A DNA stretch of 64,000 nucleotides from Metabacillus sediminilitoris (GCF_009720625.1 NZ_CP046266.1:3109501-3173500), one strand, 5' to 3'; positions 8,902-17,363 are shown, numbered from the stretch's first letter. A program made the numbers and translations. Notes: generated from the sequence alone by a model not told the origin.

Positions 8902-10401
8902 TTATTCATCAATGTCTTTATGCTTTTTCGCATTATTAGCTGAAAAACGTCTTGGTCTCTTTGTTCTTAATTGTTGCGGCCGCTTAGACATGAATGAAAA
9001 TGGGAGCCTTATAAATGCATCCTTCATATCAATCGTTCTAGGTGGATAAATTGGTTCCAAAAAGGGTCTTCCTAATGAAGTCAATCTTAATAGATGTGTC
9101 ATCAAAAAGCAGAAACATATAACAATTCCAAGGACACCAAACCATAAAGCTAACAGTAAAAATGGAAAGCGAAGCATACGAATAGTATTACCAATCGCAT
9201 AAATGGGTGTTGTAAAAGATGCTAATGCGGCTAGAGCGACAAAGATTAATAGGATATTACTTGTGATACCAGCTTCCACAGATGCCGTTCCAAGTACGAT
9301 CCCTCCAACAATACCGATTGTCTGACCTACCTTCGTAGGCAATCTTGCCCCTGCTTCTCTCAGTAATTCAATAACCAATTCCAAAAATATTGCTTCTAGT
9401 ATTGGCGGTAAGGGAACACCTCTACGAGAAGCTATAAGTGTTCCCAATAGGTCACTAGGAATTAACTCATAGTGATAAGTCAAAACGGCAACATAAATTG
9501 GTGTAATCAAAATCGAAAATGATACAGCAAACAAACGGATCAATCGAAAAAAAGATGCGACAATCCAATTATAAAAATAGTCGTCAAATGCTGAGAAAAA
9601 CTCGATTAATGTAGTAGGTCCAATAAGCACATGCGGGGAACCATCAACCATTATCCCCACTTTTCCTTCAGCTAATATTGAAGAAACACGATCAGGACGT
9701 TCTGTGTCAAGAAACTGTGGAAATGGTGAAGTTGTTTTATCAGAAATCATTTGTGAAATAAACGAGCTGTCACTAATTTGATCAAAATGAATATCTTTAA
9801 TGCGTTGGATGACTGTTTGAACATTCTGCTCATCAGATACGCCCTCTACAGATAAAATAGCAACTTTTGTTTTTGATAGATCACCCACATTCATTTCAAA
9901 TATGCGCAGCTTCTCATTATTTACTCTTTTACGGATCAAATTTATGTTTGACTCAATTGATTCAACAAAAGCTTCCTTAGGACCAACAACACTAAATTCT
10001 ACTTCTGGCAGTGATACTTCACGAGCCTTATTAATTGTAGCCTTAACGACCAAACAAGGAAGTCCATATTCAGATAAATTAATGATAATAAAACCATCAA
10101 GCAGCTTTTCCATTACTACGTCTGTATCAATCGTAATGACAATATTTTCAATAGGAATGACTTTTTTTAATTCTTCTAATGAAGACCATTTTTCATTTTT
10201 TAAGATAGGCATAATATGCTGTTGAAGTGTATTAATGTCTACTAATGTTCTTATATAAGAGATCCAACATTTGAGATTATTTGTATCTTCCTCATATTGA
10301 ATAAAGTCTGATGATGTTCTAAATTTCGCATAAACTTGCATTAATGAAGGCTTTTCCTGTCCACTTTCATATGTCATTTTATTCAATTGCACACACCACA
10401 C
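8902..10401 (-). CDS. Spore germination receptor A subunit (GerAA family)
   Basis: Large membrane subunit of a GerA-type receptor. The N-terminal soluble half (to about residue 270) contains the TERPDRV and VDGSPHVLIGPTT motifs of the family. The C-terminal half has 4-5 membrane segments with the conserved SRRGVPLPPILEA and PTKVGQTIGIVGG stretches. At 499 residues it is full length. The start is uncertain: GTG 10401 has a distant GGAAAGGATG, and an in-frame ATG lies at 10377 without a clear site. First gene of the operon. B. subtilis has no ger operon here between ykvU and ykvT. Confidence 0.92.
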   Translation of the reverse strand: MWCVQLNKMTYESGQEKPSLMQVYAKFRTSSDFIQYEEDTNNLKCWISYIRTLVDINTLQQHIMPILKNEKWSSLEELKKVIPIENIVITIDTDVVMEKLLDGFIIINLSEYGLPCLVVKATINKAREVSLPEVEFSVVGPKEAFVESIESNINLIRKRVNNEKLRIFEMNVGDLSKTKVAILSVEGVSDEQNVQTVIQRIKDIHFDQISDSSFISQMISDKTTSPFPQFLDTERPDRVSSILAEGKVGIMVDGSPHVLIGPTTLIEFFSAFDDYFYNWIVASFFRLIRLFAVSFSILITPIYVAVLTYHYELIPSDLLGTLIASRRGVPLPPILEAIFLELVIELLREAGARLPTKVGQTIGIVGGIVLGTASVEAGITSNILLIFVALAALASFTTPIYAIGNTIRMLRFPFLLLALWFGVLGIVICFCFLMTHLLRLTSLGRPFLEPIYPPRTIDMKDAFIRLPFSFMSKRPQQLRTKRPRRFSANNAKKHKDIDE

Positions 10402-10461
10402 AATGTTTAAAATTCATCCTTTCCATAGCATGCCAAATATGTATGGAATTATGCACCATTT

Positions 10462-10560
10462 AGAAAAGCGAAAGCGCCTTGTTCAGCCCCGACAAGCATA
10501 AGACGATTAGGAATAGAAGGTGTTTAATTGACTTATACCTCGAGGTTTAAGACGCTGGAG
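10462..10560. repeat. Dispersed repeat family B, copy 1
   Basis: Starts GAAAAGCGAAAGCGCCTTGTTCAGCCC and ends CCTCGAGGTTTAAGACGCTGGAG. The same layout recurs at 34608-34727. The ends (AGCGCC...GGCGCT type) are inverted, so the unit can fold on itself. It is noncoding and lies between the ger operon and ykvT. Confidence 0.7.
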
Positions 10561-10632
10561 TACGTTCATATGTTCAAACCTGTAACTAGACTATTCAAAT
10601 AACTCAAAACACGTAATAAGCCTGTCAAAAAT

Positions 10633-10671
10633 AAAAAAAGTCTAACGAACAAAGTTATTCGTTAGACTTTT
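10633..10671 (-). terminator. Terminator of the ykvT-like gene
   Basis: Stem AGTCTAACGAA/TTCGTTAGACT with a run of seven T on the minus strand. Confidence 0.8.
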
Positions 10672-10688
10672 CATCTTTAACCTATCGA

Positions 10689-11291
10689 TTATTTTGCAAA
10701 TACGTGATTACCAATTTTTGTTGTTACTTGGCGTGAAGTAATCCACTTACTTGACGCTGTGTTAGGATTGTAGAAATATAAAGATTTGTTACCCATTCCA
10801 CGATATGCTAATGCTTCCTGAACAGCTTTCTTTGATTGTTCGTCAGCTGGTTGATTTATCGTACCGTTTTGTACTGGTGAAAACGCATAGTATCCTTGGT
10901 CCTTTTGATAAATCACATTTTTAATATCATTCGGGAATAATGAACTATCAACTCGATTTAATACTACTGTTGCAACTGCTACCTTCCCTGCATACGGCTC
11001 ACCTTTAGCCTCAGCATGTACAAGACGTGCTAATAAATCTTTTTCTGATGCGGTAATGGAAGATGGAATGACTAGTTTCTCACCTGCCATTAACAATGAT
11101 GAAGTTTTTTCATTTACTGACATTAATGATTTAACAGGAACTCCATACTTATTACCAATAATCCAAAATGTTTCTCCAGCTTTTACTTGATGTGTTGTTG
11201 CAGCACTAGCTTTTGATTGTGGAGCAGTCATCGCAACGAGCGATAAAGCTAATGTTGAAACAGCAACAAGTTTTAAGATTGTTTTTTTCAT
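10689..11291 (-). CDS. ykvT: LysM plus SleB-type cell wall hydrolase (YkvT-like)
   Basis: Secreted peptidoglycan hydrolase. Signal peptide at residues 1-30 (ending near SKASAA), one LysM domain at about 34-77 (HQVKAGETFWIIGNKYGV), then a Hydrolase_2/SleB domain from about 85 to 200, with LVHAEAKGEPYAGKVAVA and a C-terminal NHVFAK. SleB-family lytic transglycosylases degrade spore cortex. The place next to ykvU/stoA matches B. subtilis ykvT, so a sporulation or germination role is likely. A strong AGAGGAGGT precedes the start. Confidence 0.87.
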   Translation of the reverse strand: MKKTILKLVAVSTLALSLVAMTAPQSKASAATTHQVKAGETFWIIGNKYGVPVKSLMSVNEKTSSLLMAGEKLVIPSSITASEKDLLARLVHAEAKGEPYAGKVAVATVVLNRVDSSLFPNDIKNVIYQKDQGYYAFSPVQNGTINQPADEQSKKAVQEALAYRGMGNKSLYFYNPNTASSKWITSRQVTTKIGNHVFAK

Positions 11292-11629
11292 CTATACGTA
11301 CCTCCTCTTGTTTTAAAGTATTAAGACGAAAATGTATGTCTTTTGGCCACATGAACAAGACTAACAGGAATATACACCCTTTACACCCCTCAAAAATTGG
11401 CAAGAATGGTAATCGTCTATTTTTGCTACCCACATAAAATGTGCAATCATCCGATTATCGTGTATAAAACATCATACATATCTCCTATTTTTGTCGGTCT
11501 ACAATACCGATAATAGTTCATTTGCTCTAGTACTATTTCTCATATTGAAGGTTTCTAGTATAAAAATAGATTGATATTCTCAATTTACCGCGGAATAAGG
11601 AAGAATGCATTCTTATGAAGGAATTGTGA
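11292..11629. other. Divergent intergenic region between ykvT and the sigma gene
   Basis: 338 bases with no coding potential. It must hold the divergent promoters of the two flanking genes, but I see no convincing element apart from AAGGAATTGTGA before the sigma gene. Confidence 0.4.
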
Positions 11630-12127
11630 ATGTATAAACCGTATGACCAATTGCATAATCAATTCAAGCCAATGATATTTCATATTATTAAAAAGTTGGA
11701 TATCCATCGAAATAGACAAGAATTTTATCAAATCGGTTGTATCGCACTTTGGGAAGCTTCATTACGTTATGAAGAAGACAAAGGAGAATTTAAGTCATTC
11801 GCATACTCGTATATTATTGGACGAATGAAAACAGAACTTTCGAAAGAACGAAAGCTAAAAGAGAAGCTTTATCGATTAGCATCCTATTCTACTCAGAAGG
11901 GAATGACAGAGGATGATTATACATTGATCGTGACAAGATCAGTGATTGATGATCTCTCCACAAATCTCACACCACACCAAATGAAATGGATAAAGGCTTT
12001 TTGTTATCAAGGAAAAACACCGAGTGAAATCGCAGAGGACGAAGGTGTATCAAGTTCAGCTGTTAAAGGATGGCGAAGAGATACACTTTCAAAATTAAGG
12101 AGGTTAAATAGAAAGGATTTACTATAA
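11630..12127 (+). CDS. Sigma-70 family RNA polymerase sigma factor (small, ECF-like size)
   Basis: 165-residue sigma factor. The N-terminal half is region 2 (FYQIGCIALWEASLRYEEDKGEFKSFAYSYIIGRM) and the C-terminal half is a region-4 helix-turn-helix (TPSEIAEDEGVSSSAVKGWRRDTLSKLRR). No anti-sigma gene is adjacent. AAGGAA precedes the ATG. Regulon unknown. It lies between spore genes, but sporulation control is only a guess. Confidence 0.87.
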   Translation: MYKPYDQLHNQFKPMIFHIIKKLDIHRNRQEFYQIGCIALWEASLRYEEDKGEFKSFAYSYIIGRMKTELSKERKLKEKLYRLASYSTQKGMTEDDYTLIVTRSVIDDLSTNLTPHQMKWIKAFCYQGKTPSEIAEDEGVSSSAVKGWRRDTLSKLRRLNRKDLL

Positions 12128-12142
12128 TTTTATACATGTCAA

Positions 12143-12184
12143 AAGAGCCAAGTGCTTTAGGTTAACTTCTTGGCTCTTTTAAAT
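12143..12184. terminator. Bidirectional terminator between convergent genes
   Basis: Stem AAGAGCCAAG/CTTGGCTCTT followed by TTTAAA on the plus side. The right arm lies in the last codons of the minus-strand gene. Confidence 0.65.
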
Positions 12185-12356
12185 AACGATAGATGACACT
12201 CCCACCTTGCTGAGCAATACCTCGAAAATGCTTAAAGTCTTTTCTTCCCACAAGCGTATTTCGAAAAGATAAAAATTGATCTTTAAATACATGATATTCA
12301 TTCAATTCTCCATCTCTAAGCTTATCTAGAATTTCGTTTAACATCTTTTCATCCAT
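12162..12356 (-). CDS. Hypothetical small protein
   Basis: 64 residues from ATG 12356, which follows GAGAGGGAA at good spacing; the longer reading from 12371 would use codons inside that site. Soluble and charged, beginning MDEKMLNEILDKLRDGE. I do not recognise a family. Convergent with the sigma gene. Confidence 0.6.
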   Translation of the reverse strand: MDEKMLNEILDKLRDGELNEYHVFKDQFLSFRNTLVGRKDFKHFRGIAQQGGSVIYRYLKEPRS

Positions 12357-12371
12357 GACATTCCCTCTCAA

Positions 12372-12675
12372 TCACTTTACAAGTTCTCTTTATAGTTTAC
12401 TGATGGAATGGATATCTGTCTATTTTATTTTGATTATTCACTTACAAATCAATTCTAAAATCATTACTTTACATCGTTTTCATCAACAAAAACCATTTTT
12501 TCCATTTTTAGATTGAAAAGGCTTTACTTACCTGGAAAAATAGTGTTAAATAGTCGTAATAGAGGGTTAGATTACGATAGTGCCTATGGCTCAAGGCACT
12601 AACCAAAACGTAGATAGATTAGTGTTAGACATAGAGAAATCCTGATCTTCGAAGAATATGTAAAGGAGCGAGACT
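12372..12675. other. Intergenic region before ykvS
   Basis: About 300 AT-rich bases. The only structure is a hairpin AGTGCC...GGCACT at 12579-12601 without a U-tract. No gene is supported; the minus-strand ORF here looks like chance. Confidence 0.4.
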
Positions 12676-12864
12676 ATGAATATCGCTAAAGTTGGAAGTA
12701 TTATTGAATTTAAAGAAGGATTAACAGGAATAGTTGAAAAGGTGAATGAAAATTCTGTGATTGTTGACTTAACATACATGGAAAATTTCAAAGACTTAGA
12801 ACTTGATAGAAGAACAGTTGTCAATCATAAAAACTATAAAATTATTAAAGAGTCTTTCTCTTAA
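12676..12864 (+). CDS. ykvS: YkvS, DUF2187 family
   Basis: 62-residue beta-rich protein (KVGSIIEFKEGLTGIVEKVNENSVIVDLTYM) of the DUF2187 family, function unknown, close in size and position to B. subtilis YkvS next to queF. AAAGGAG precedes the ATG. In the uninterrupted ancestor it would face the 3' end of queF; here the queF island separates it from the working gene. Confidence 0.85.
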   Translation: MNIAKVGSIIEFKEGLTGIVEKVNENSVIVDLTYMENFKDLELDRRTVVNHKNYKIIKESFS

Positions 12865-12871
12865 TATATCG

Positions 12872-12909
12872 AAAAAACGCGAAGAATAAAACCATTCTTC
12901 GCGTTTTTT
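12872..12909. terminator. Bidirectional terminator, ykvS / original queF end
   Basis: Stem AACGCGAAGAAT/ATTCTTCGCG flanked by A6 and T6, so it can act on both strands. It was presumably the natural terminator of queCDEF before the island moved in. Confidence 0.8.
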
Positions 12910-12938
12910 AGCAATTCGGAAGAGCCTTCTTTAAGGCC

Positions 12939-13152
12939 TATCTATTATCAACCTTTTCAGGATATAAATCGTGATTCATTAAACGATATGCCGCCATCTC
13001 TTCATATTTCGTTCCAGGTTTTCCATAGTTTGTATATGGGTCAATTGATATTCCGCCGCGTGGTGTGAATTTTCCCCATACTTCAATATAGCGTGGATCC
13101 ATCAGTTCAATTAAATCATTCATTATGATATTCATGCAATCTTCATGGAAAT
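12939..13152 (-). repeat. attL-side duplicate of the queF 3' end (displaced original end)
   Basis: 214 bp matching 17859-18072 with three mismatches (13055, 13094, 13124), all silent. It encodes the last 65 residues of QueF from MNIIMNDL plus a few codons, with TAG instead of TAA as stop. No start or ribosome site, so not expressed as queF. It marks the left boundary of the island. Confidence 0.9.
13131..13150. other. Predicted left core-type recombination site
   Basis: TTCATG-CAATCTT-CATGGAA: imperfect inverted arms around a 7-bp spacer, the layout expected of a tyrosine-recombinase core. It lies in the part of the duplication identical on both sides (13125-13152). The same bases are at 18051-18070, exactly 4920 bp away. 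Confidence 0.6.
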
Positions 13153-13216
13153 GTTGGCTTAATGACCCTTTTAGGACAAGTTTCTTCTATATATAAATAT
13201 CCTACAAGCACACATC

Positions 13217-13226
13217 AGTCACACTT
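13217..13226. repeat. GTCACA-type site, left arm
   Basis: AGTCACACTT, the same ten bases as at 17778-17787 in the right-end cluster. Candidate integrase or excisionase arm site, about 70 bp from the left core. Confidence 0.45.
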
Positions 13227-13855
13227 ATTTAAATGCTTGGTCAATTTTTTCAGCTACTTCTATTTGCATTGAAGGTAAAACATGACTATATGTTCCAAGT
13301 GTAGTTTTTATGTTTGCATGACCTAATCTTTCTTGAACAATTTTTGGATTTACTTGTAAACCACCTATTAGAAAAGTTGCGTGAGTATGTCTTAAATCAT
13401 GCACTCTTATTTTAGGTAATACTAAATATTCACAAGTTACCTTAAATCCTTTACGATAATTATTTGGATATACCCAGTTACCTGAACTCGTACAAACAAC
13501 TAAATCATTATTCATATATTTACTATTAAGTATCTTTCTTTCATTCTCAATAACCTTTCTATGATTCATTAGATTTTGACATAATGAAACCTGTAAGTAA
13601 ATTTGTCTGAATGAAGAATGGGTTTTTGTTTCTGTAACAAGTCCATACTTTCCACTTTCGTCTATTTTGGCTAACGTTTGTCTAATTGTGATAATCTTCG
13701 TATCTAAATCAATATCACTCCATCTTAAACCTAGAACTTCACCCATTCTCATTCCAGTTTGAATTTGAAGCTCATACCCAATAAAATGTCTATGTACTTT
13801 TTATCTTCTTCTGTAATTTCTCGTTGTTTAATTTCTTCCTCACTGGCTGATACTT
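13225..13855 (-). pseudogene. Tyrosine recombinase (phage/ICE-type integrase), truncated and frameshifted
   Basis: The intact ORF (13225-13752) is only the C-terminal catalytic domain: GMRMGEVLGLRW (first Arg), HDLRHTHAT (HxxR), LGHANIKTTLGTYSH (His and nucleophilic Tyr). All key residues are present. Upstream, EDKKYIDILLG followed by YELQIQTGMRMG is readable across a one-base frameshift near 13775. The arm-binding and core-binding N-terminal domains are missing. It lies at the left end pointing outward, as integrases of integrative elements do. Probably inactive. Confidence 0.88.
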
Positions 13856-13856
13856 T

Positions 13857-14042
13857 TTAATTAGATTTTGTTTCATCAAATTTGAAGTAAAAATAAGAAG
13901 TAACCAATAAGACTAGAATTACACCACCACTTATTGTACTAAGCCAAGTCCTTTTATTATTCAACTTTTTTGAATATAAAGGAATTAAACATAAGAAAAA
14001 TACAAATGCACAACCTAAAATTAATAAAATTGCACCCCACAT
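13857..14042 (-). CDS. Small two-helix membrane protein, hypothetical
   Basis: 61 residues with two hydrophobic segments (about 2-23 and 35-53) separated by KKLNNKR, and a short charged tail. GGGGGA precedes the ATG. No family recognised. It ends against the decayed integrase in the queF island. Confidence 0.55.
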   Translation of the reverse strand: MWGAILLILGCAFVFFLCLIPLYSKKLNNKRTWLSTISGGVILVLLVTSYFYFKFDETKSN

Positions 14043-14147
14043 AATACAATCCCCCTATTAAATTTATAGTTAAATATTACCACAAATAACCATATAAAGG
14101 ATGGATTGTTCTTCAAAAAGAAAAACACCATCAATTAAGATAGTGCT

Positions 14148-14420
14148 TCAATTCGCTTTTAAAAATTTATTTATACTCTTACGATTTTTCCAAATCAACT
14201 TGTATAAATCTTTACTCTCTATAATCTGCTCTTTAATATCCCAAAAAGACTCATTCTTTCTATGATAGGTAAAAACATTATTATCATACTTCATTATCGT
14301 TATTGTTCCATCATGTTTCGTATCTTTAACAGTAAGATAAAGTTTAGTATCATCCCTTTGTGAAAAATCATCAAATCTTTGAATAAACTTTTCAATATCT
14401 GCCTTTGTTTTTATTTTCAT
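14148..14420 (-). CDS. Hypothetical protein in the queF island
   Basis: 90 residues from ATG 14420, preceded by AGGGGGG at 6-nt spacing (the frame opens 15 nt earlier, inside the ribosome site). Soluble, charged, with an aromatic-rich middle. It starts at the end of the M23 remnant, so it was probably its operon partner. No recognised domain. Confidence 0.55.
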   Translation of the reverse strand: MKIKTKADIEKFIQRFDDFSQRDDTKLYLTVKDTKHDGTITIMKYDNNVFTYHRKNESFWDIKEQIIESKDLYKLIWKNRKSINKFLKAN

Positions 14421-14431
14421 AATATCCCCCC

Positions 14432-15050
14432 TCATATAATGACTAATCCACCCAGTATCATAACGAAGCCTATACTTAACGTTGCGAGTTTGCTACTAAA
14501 CATATTAAATAAACCCCAAACACCAATACTAACGCACACCAGGAAAGGTAACGCCATAATATAATCCGAAACCCATTGTTCAATTCCACCACTAATAAGT
14601 TTTTCATAAATGTATCCCCCTATTGATTCAACAACCTTTGTTAAAATTCCTTCTGATTGTGTAACTGTATCCCACATAGAAACATGATTAACTGTTTGAT
14701 CAACTAATGAAGTTGGATCAACAAATGTTCCATTTTCTTTGATTTCAAAATGTAAATGTTCACCTGTTGATCTTCCTGTATTCCCACTCAATCCTATTAC
14801 TTGACCATCAGATACTAACTTGACCTTCTTTAACCGAAACCTTGCTCATATGACCATATATACCTTCTGTTCCATCTTCAAATTGTATCTTAACACCCTT
14901 ACCTATATTTGCACTTCCATCATAAACTGTTTCGATTATTCCATCTTTGATACTTTTTAACGATGTTCCTTCATTTAATGCTATATCTACCCCTCTATGT
15001 CCAGTTGGATGCAATTGACTTACTTCACCGTCTTTAAAGACATTTATTTA
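14432..15050 (-). pseudogene. M23-family metallopeptidase with C-terminal membrane segments, frameshifted and 5'-truncated
   Basis: LytM/M23 endopeptidase remnant. The zinc motif parts sit in two frames: HPTGHRGVDIA (HxxxD) at 14808-15040 and GEHLHFEI (HxH) at 14432-14791. A one-base frameshift near 14812 separates them; repaired, it reads ...SDGQVIGLSGNTGRSTGEHLHFE. Upstream of about 15045 the frame is closed by stops, so the N-terminus is lost. The C-terminal 70 residues hold two hydrophobic helices. Such membrane M23 proteins occur in conjugation modules, so this may be a leftover of a transfer region. Confidence 0.75.
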
Positions 15051-15262
15051 ATGTATCTTATATATGCTATAAAGCTAGTAATCTCAATGGTTTGAGCAAT
15101 ATTTTTGTTTATTATTATGTCATTAAGCGTGACTTACCTAGTCTCAATCAAATTGGTATTTTATAGAAAAGTTTTTTGTATTTTTTATTCCAAAAAATAT
15201 ATTTCCTGGTAAAATAGTCTTGTCCTACGATACTATAAAATTCTTAGATGAGAGGTAATGAA

Positions 15263-15688
15263 ATGTCTCAAGATTATTCAAAACATTTTTCAGAAGATTC
15301 ATTTTGGAGTAAACTAAAGAAGTTCGGTAAAAAAGCTGGTGTTTCGGTTGTTTATGTAGCACTCTTACTTTTTTACACTCTACAAAAGCCAACAACTCCA
15401 GTTTGGGCGAAGACAGTTATCATAGGAGCATTAGGATATTTCATATTTCCTGTTGATTTAATTCCTGATCTACTACCTGCTGGATACGCAGATGATATGT
15501 CAGGCTTATTTGGTGCCCTTGTAACAGTAGCTATGTTTATTGATAATGAAGTTAAAGAAAAAGCAAAAGATCGAATTAGAATTTGGTTCGGTGATAACGC
15601 AGTTTCAGAAACAGAAACAGTTGATGACAAACTAAATAAGAAAGTTAATAAAAAAGATGAAGAAGATGAAGAAAATAAAGAAGATTAA
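15263..15688 (+). CDS. DUF1232 (YkvA-like) membrane protein
   Basis: 141 residues from ATG 15263, chosen because GAGAGG lies just upstream; the earlier ATG at 15248 would be part of that site. The DUF1232 core, YFIFPVDLIPDLLPAGYADDMSGL, is clear, with a preceding hydrophobic helix and a highly acidic/lysine-rich tail. Function of the family is unknown. It is the most intact gene of the queF island, and runs opposite to the integrase side. Confidence 0.82.
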   Translation: MSQDYSKHFSEDSFWSKLKKFGKKAGVSVVYVALLLFYTLQKPTTPVWAKTVIIGALGYFIFPVDLIPDLLPAGYADDMSGLFGALVTVAMFIDNEVKEKAKDRIRIWFGDNAVSETETVDDKLNKKVNKKDEEDEENKED

Positions 15689-16180
15689 ATTTTTCCAGGC
15701 TCTCTAAAAGGAGTCTTTTTTATTTTCTATAAGATTGACCTTTTATTTGAAAACATTTACGTGAGACTCCCCTTTCAGTTGATATAATAAAAATAAAAAG
15801 GGAGTTTTAAATATGATTGAAATTCTACTTGACCATTCTTATGAAGATATCTAAGTTTCTATGGGATTGATTTAATTATTCCCTTTTCCTATTTATAAAC
15901 TATACAAACTATCCTTCTTGAAATTTCAAGCACCCTCGCAATTATTATCTCACCCCTTATTTCTAGCGCCATATCTTTATTCATCCATAATTTAGAATAT
16001 ACAATCGTGCAACATTTCAGTAATTGGATATAACGTAGCAGACAATCTACAATCCTCCAAGAACCATTAATTATCACCTGTCTATGTGTCTTTATTTCGA
16101 CAAAATAACAACGTAACAAAATCTACCCTTTAAACGGAATGATTTCCAGTTTCTCACATATTATTACTTCATAAATCATT
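15689..16180. other. Gene-poor stretch of the island
   Basis: A 13-codon ORF with a good ribosome site (AAAAGGGAG, start 15813) encodes MIEILLDHSYEDI and then stops. It looks like the 5' end of a lost gene. The minus-strand ORF at 15889-16119 has no ribosome site or recognisable domain. Probably decayed DNA. Confidence 0.4.
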
Positions 16181-16198
16181 ATGGAGTGGGTGAAAACT

Positions 16199-16357
16199 TT
16201 GAAACAATACATTTTTACCGTCGATGACCGTGAACTTATTATTAACGCAAGTGGTATTTCAGATGCTGTTGAGCAAATAAAACTTATAATGAAATTTGAT
16301 GGAACTAAATATTCTACCCAAATGAAAAGCATTGAATTTAAAGGTGTAAAGTATTAA
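16199..16357 (+). CDS. Hypothetical small protein in the queF island
   Basis: 52 residues from TTG 16199 (GGAGTGGG upstream), or 58 from ATG 16181. Reads KQYIFTVDDRELIINASGIS and is soluble. Only the ribosome site and amino-acid composition support it. No family recognised. Confidence 0.4.
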   Translation: MKQYIFTVDDRELIINASGISDAVEQIKLIMKFDGTKYSTQMKSIEFKGVKY

Positions 16358-16709
16358 TTAAGCATTCTAATTAACTAATCTCTATACTCTATAGAATTGT
16401 AACTCTTCCCCTCACAAACACCTTAACCAGTAATACCAATTCATTTACTCCACTATTTTCAGTGTGTTTCTAGGCTTAGAATTGAGATTAAGTAACATTG
16501 ATAACTTTAATGTATTTACACCTTAAATTTATTTAAATATCTTAAAATTGAATAAAGACATTATGGTGACTGTTTAGGGTGTCTTTAAATATATCTAAAG
16601 GGAATGTCGCTCGTAACAACATTCCTAAAATTTGTATTTTTTATCTATTGATTATTTTTACTAATCGCCTGTATACTAATTAAGTAAGGTAAACTTAAAG
16701 TTTAGTAAG
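16358..16709. other. Noncoding stretch ending in a TAAACTT palindrome
   Basis: No ORF supported. At 16690-16704 lies the perfect 7-1-7 palindrome TAAACTT-A-AAGTTTA, a likely operator (see the XRE gene). Confidence 0.4.
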
Positions 16710-16958
16710 TTACATTTCTTGGATGCTCGTAACATCCATGTTATAGTCATTTAATTTTAGTGGTGTGACTGTTCCGTCGTTAAATGTTGCAGTCACTATA
16801 ATTTCTTGAATAGTCATCTCATTTAAAGTGTATTGAGCCTGTGCAAAGGCTCTTTTTTCATTTATATCTTTTATTTCTGTGATACCTACAACATTAAATC
16901 CCATGTACATCATTTCATCTTCTACAAAGTAAACTCTATCTGAAAATTCCCAATCCAT
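16710..16958 (-). CDS. Hypothetical protein in the queF island
   Basis: 82 residues from ATG 16958 (GTG at 16961 is possible). Soluble, beginning MDWEFSDRVYFVEDEMMYMG. Follows the small gene below by 5 nt, so co-transcribed. No family recognised. Confidence 0.5.
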   Translation of the reverse strand: MDWEFSDRVYFVEDEMMYMGFNVVGITEIKDINEKRAFAQAQYTLNEMTIQEIIVTATFNDGTVTPLKLNDYNMDVTSIQEM

Positions 16959-16963
16959 CACTT

Positions 16964-17089
16964 TTAATTCAATACATTTACATTTGCAAATGAATCATCA
17001 TTGAATGTTTCCAATTCACCTTTAGCTCCATAACGTACATCTAAATTTAATCCTGCTAATACACTATACTCTTGAACTGTTTTCATCAT
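16964..17089 (-). CDS. Very small hypothetical protein in the queF island
   Basis: 41 residues (MMKTVQEYSVLAGLNLDVRY...). GGGGA lies 7 nt before the start, and the next gene begins 5 nt after its stop. No family recognised. Confidence 0.45.
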   Translation of the reverse strand: MMKTVQEYSVLAGLNLDVRYGAKGELETFNDDSFANVNVLN

Positions 17090-17161
17090 TTTACATTCCC
17101 CATTCCCTGTTCCCTGTTTTTTTAGAAAACCTTACTTTCTATTTTATTTACTACTCTTTAC

Positions 17162-17179
17162 GTTTAGTTTTCTAAACTT
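17162..17179. promoter_or_regulatory. Candidate operator of the small minus-strand genes
   Basis: GTTTAG-TTTT-CTAAAC inverted repeat containing TAAACTT at 17173-17179, placed where the promoter of the two small genes should lie. Confidence 0.4.
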
Positions 17180-17306
17180 AGAATAACATCCAAGGACTTC
17201 CATGACAAGTATTTTTTTCCAAAAAGTTTCTTTTTTTGAACAAAAGGTTTTTAATAATGAACAAGGGAGTTTTATTTGCAGTTTATCTAACATACGTGTT
17301 ACATTT

Positions 17307-17363
17307 TAAACTTTCCTAAACTTTTTGTTTATATAAGTAAACTTATAGGATAAAATAAGTTTA
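17307..17363. promoter_or_regulatory. Operator cluster upstream of the XRE regulator
   Basis: TAAACTT occurs at 17307, 17317 and 17338. The last forms the inverted repeat AAACTTAT-8 bp-ATAAGTTT (17339-17362), 30 bp before the XRE start. Suggests autoregulation. Confidence 0.5.

Noticed and set aside
12591..12824. Minus-strand ORF over ykvS
   Set aside because: Antisense to a recognised DUF2187 gene, with no ribosome site.
15889..16119. Minus-strand ORF of 76 codons in the island
   Set aside because: No ribosome site and no recognisable domain. The stretch has mild HTH-like flavour, but not enough to call a gene.
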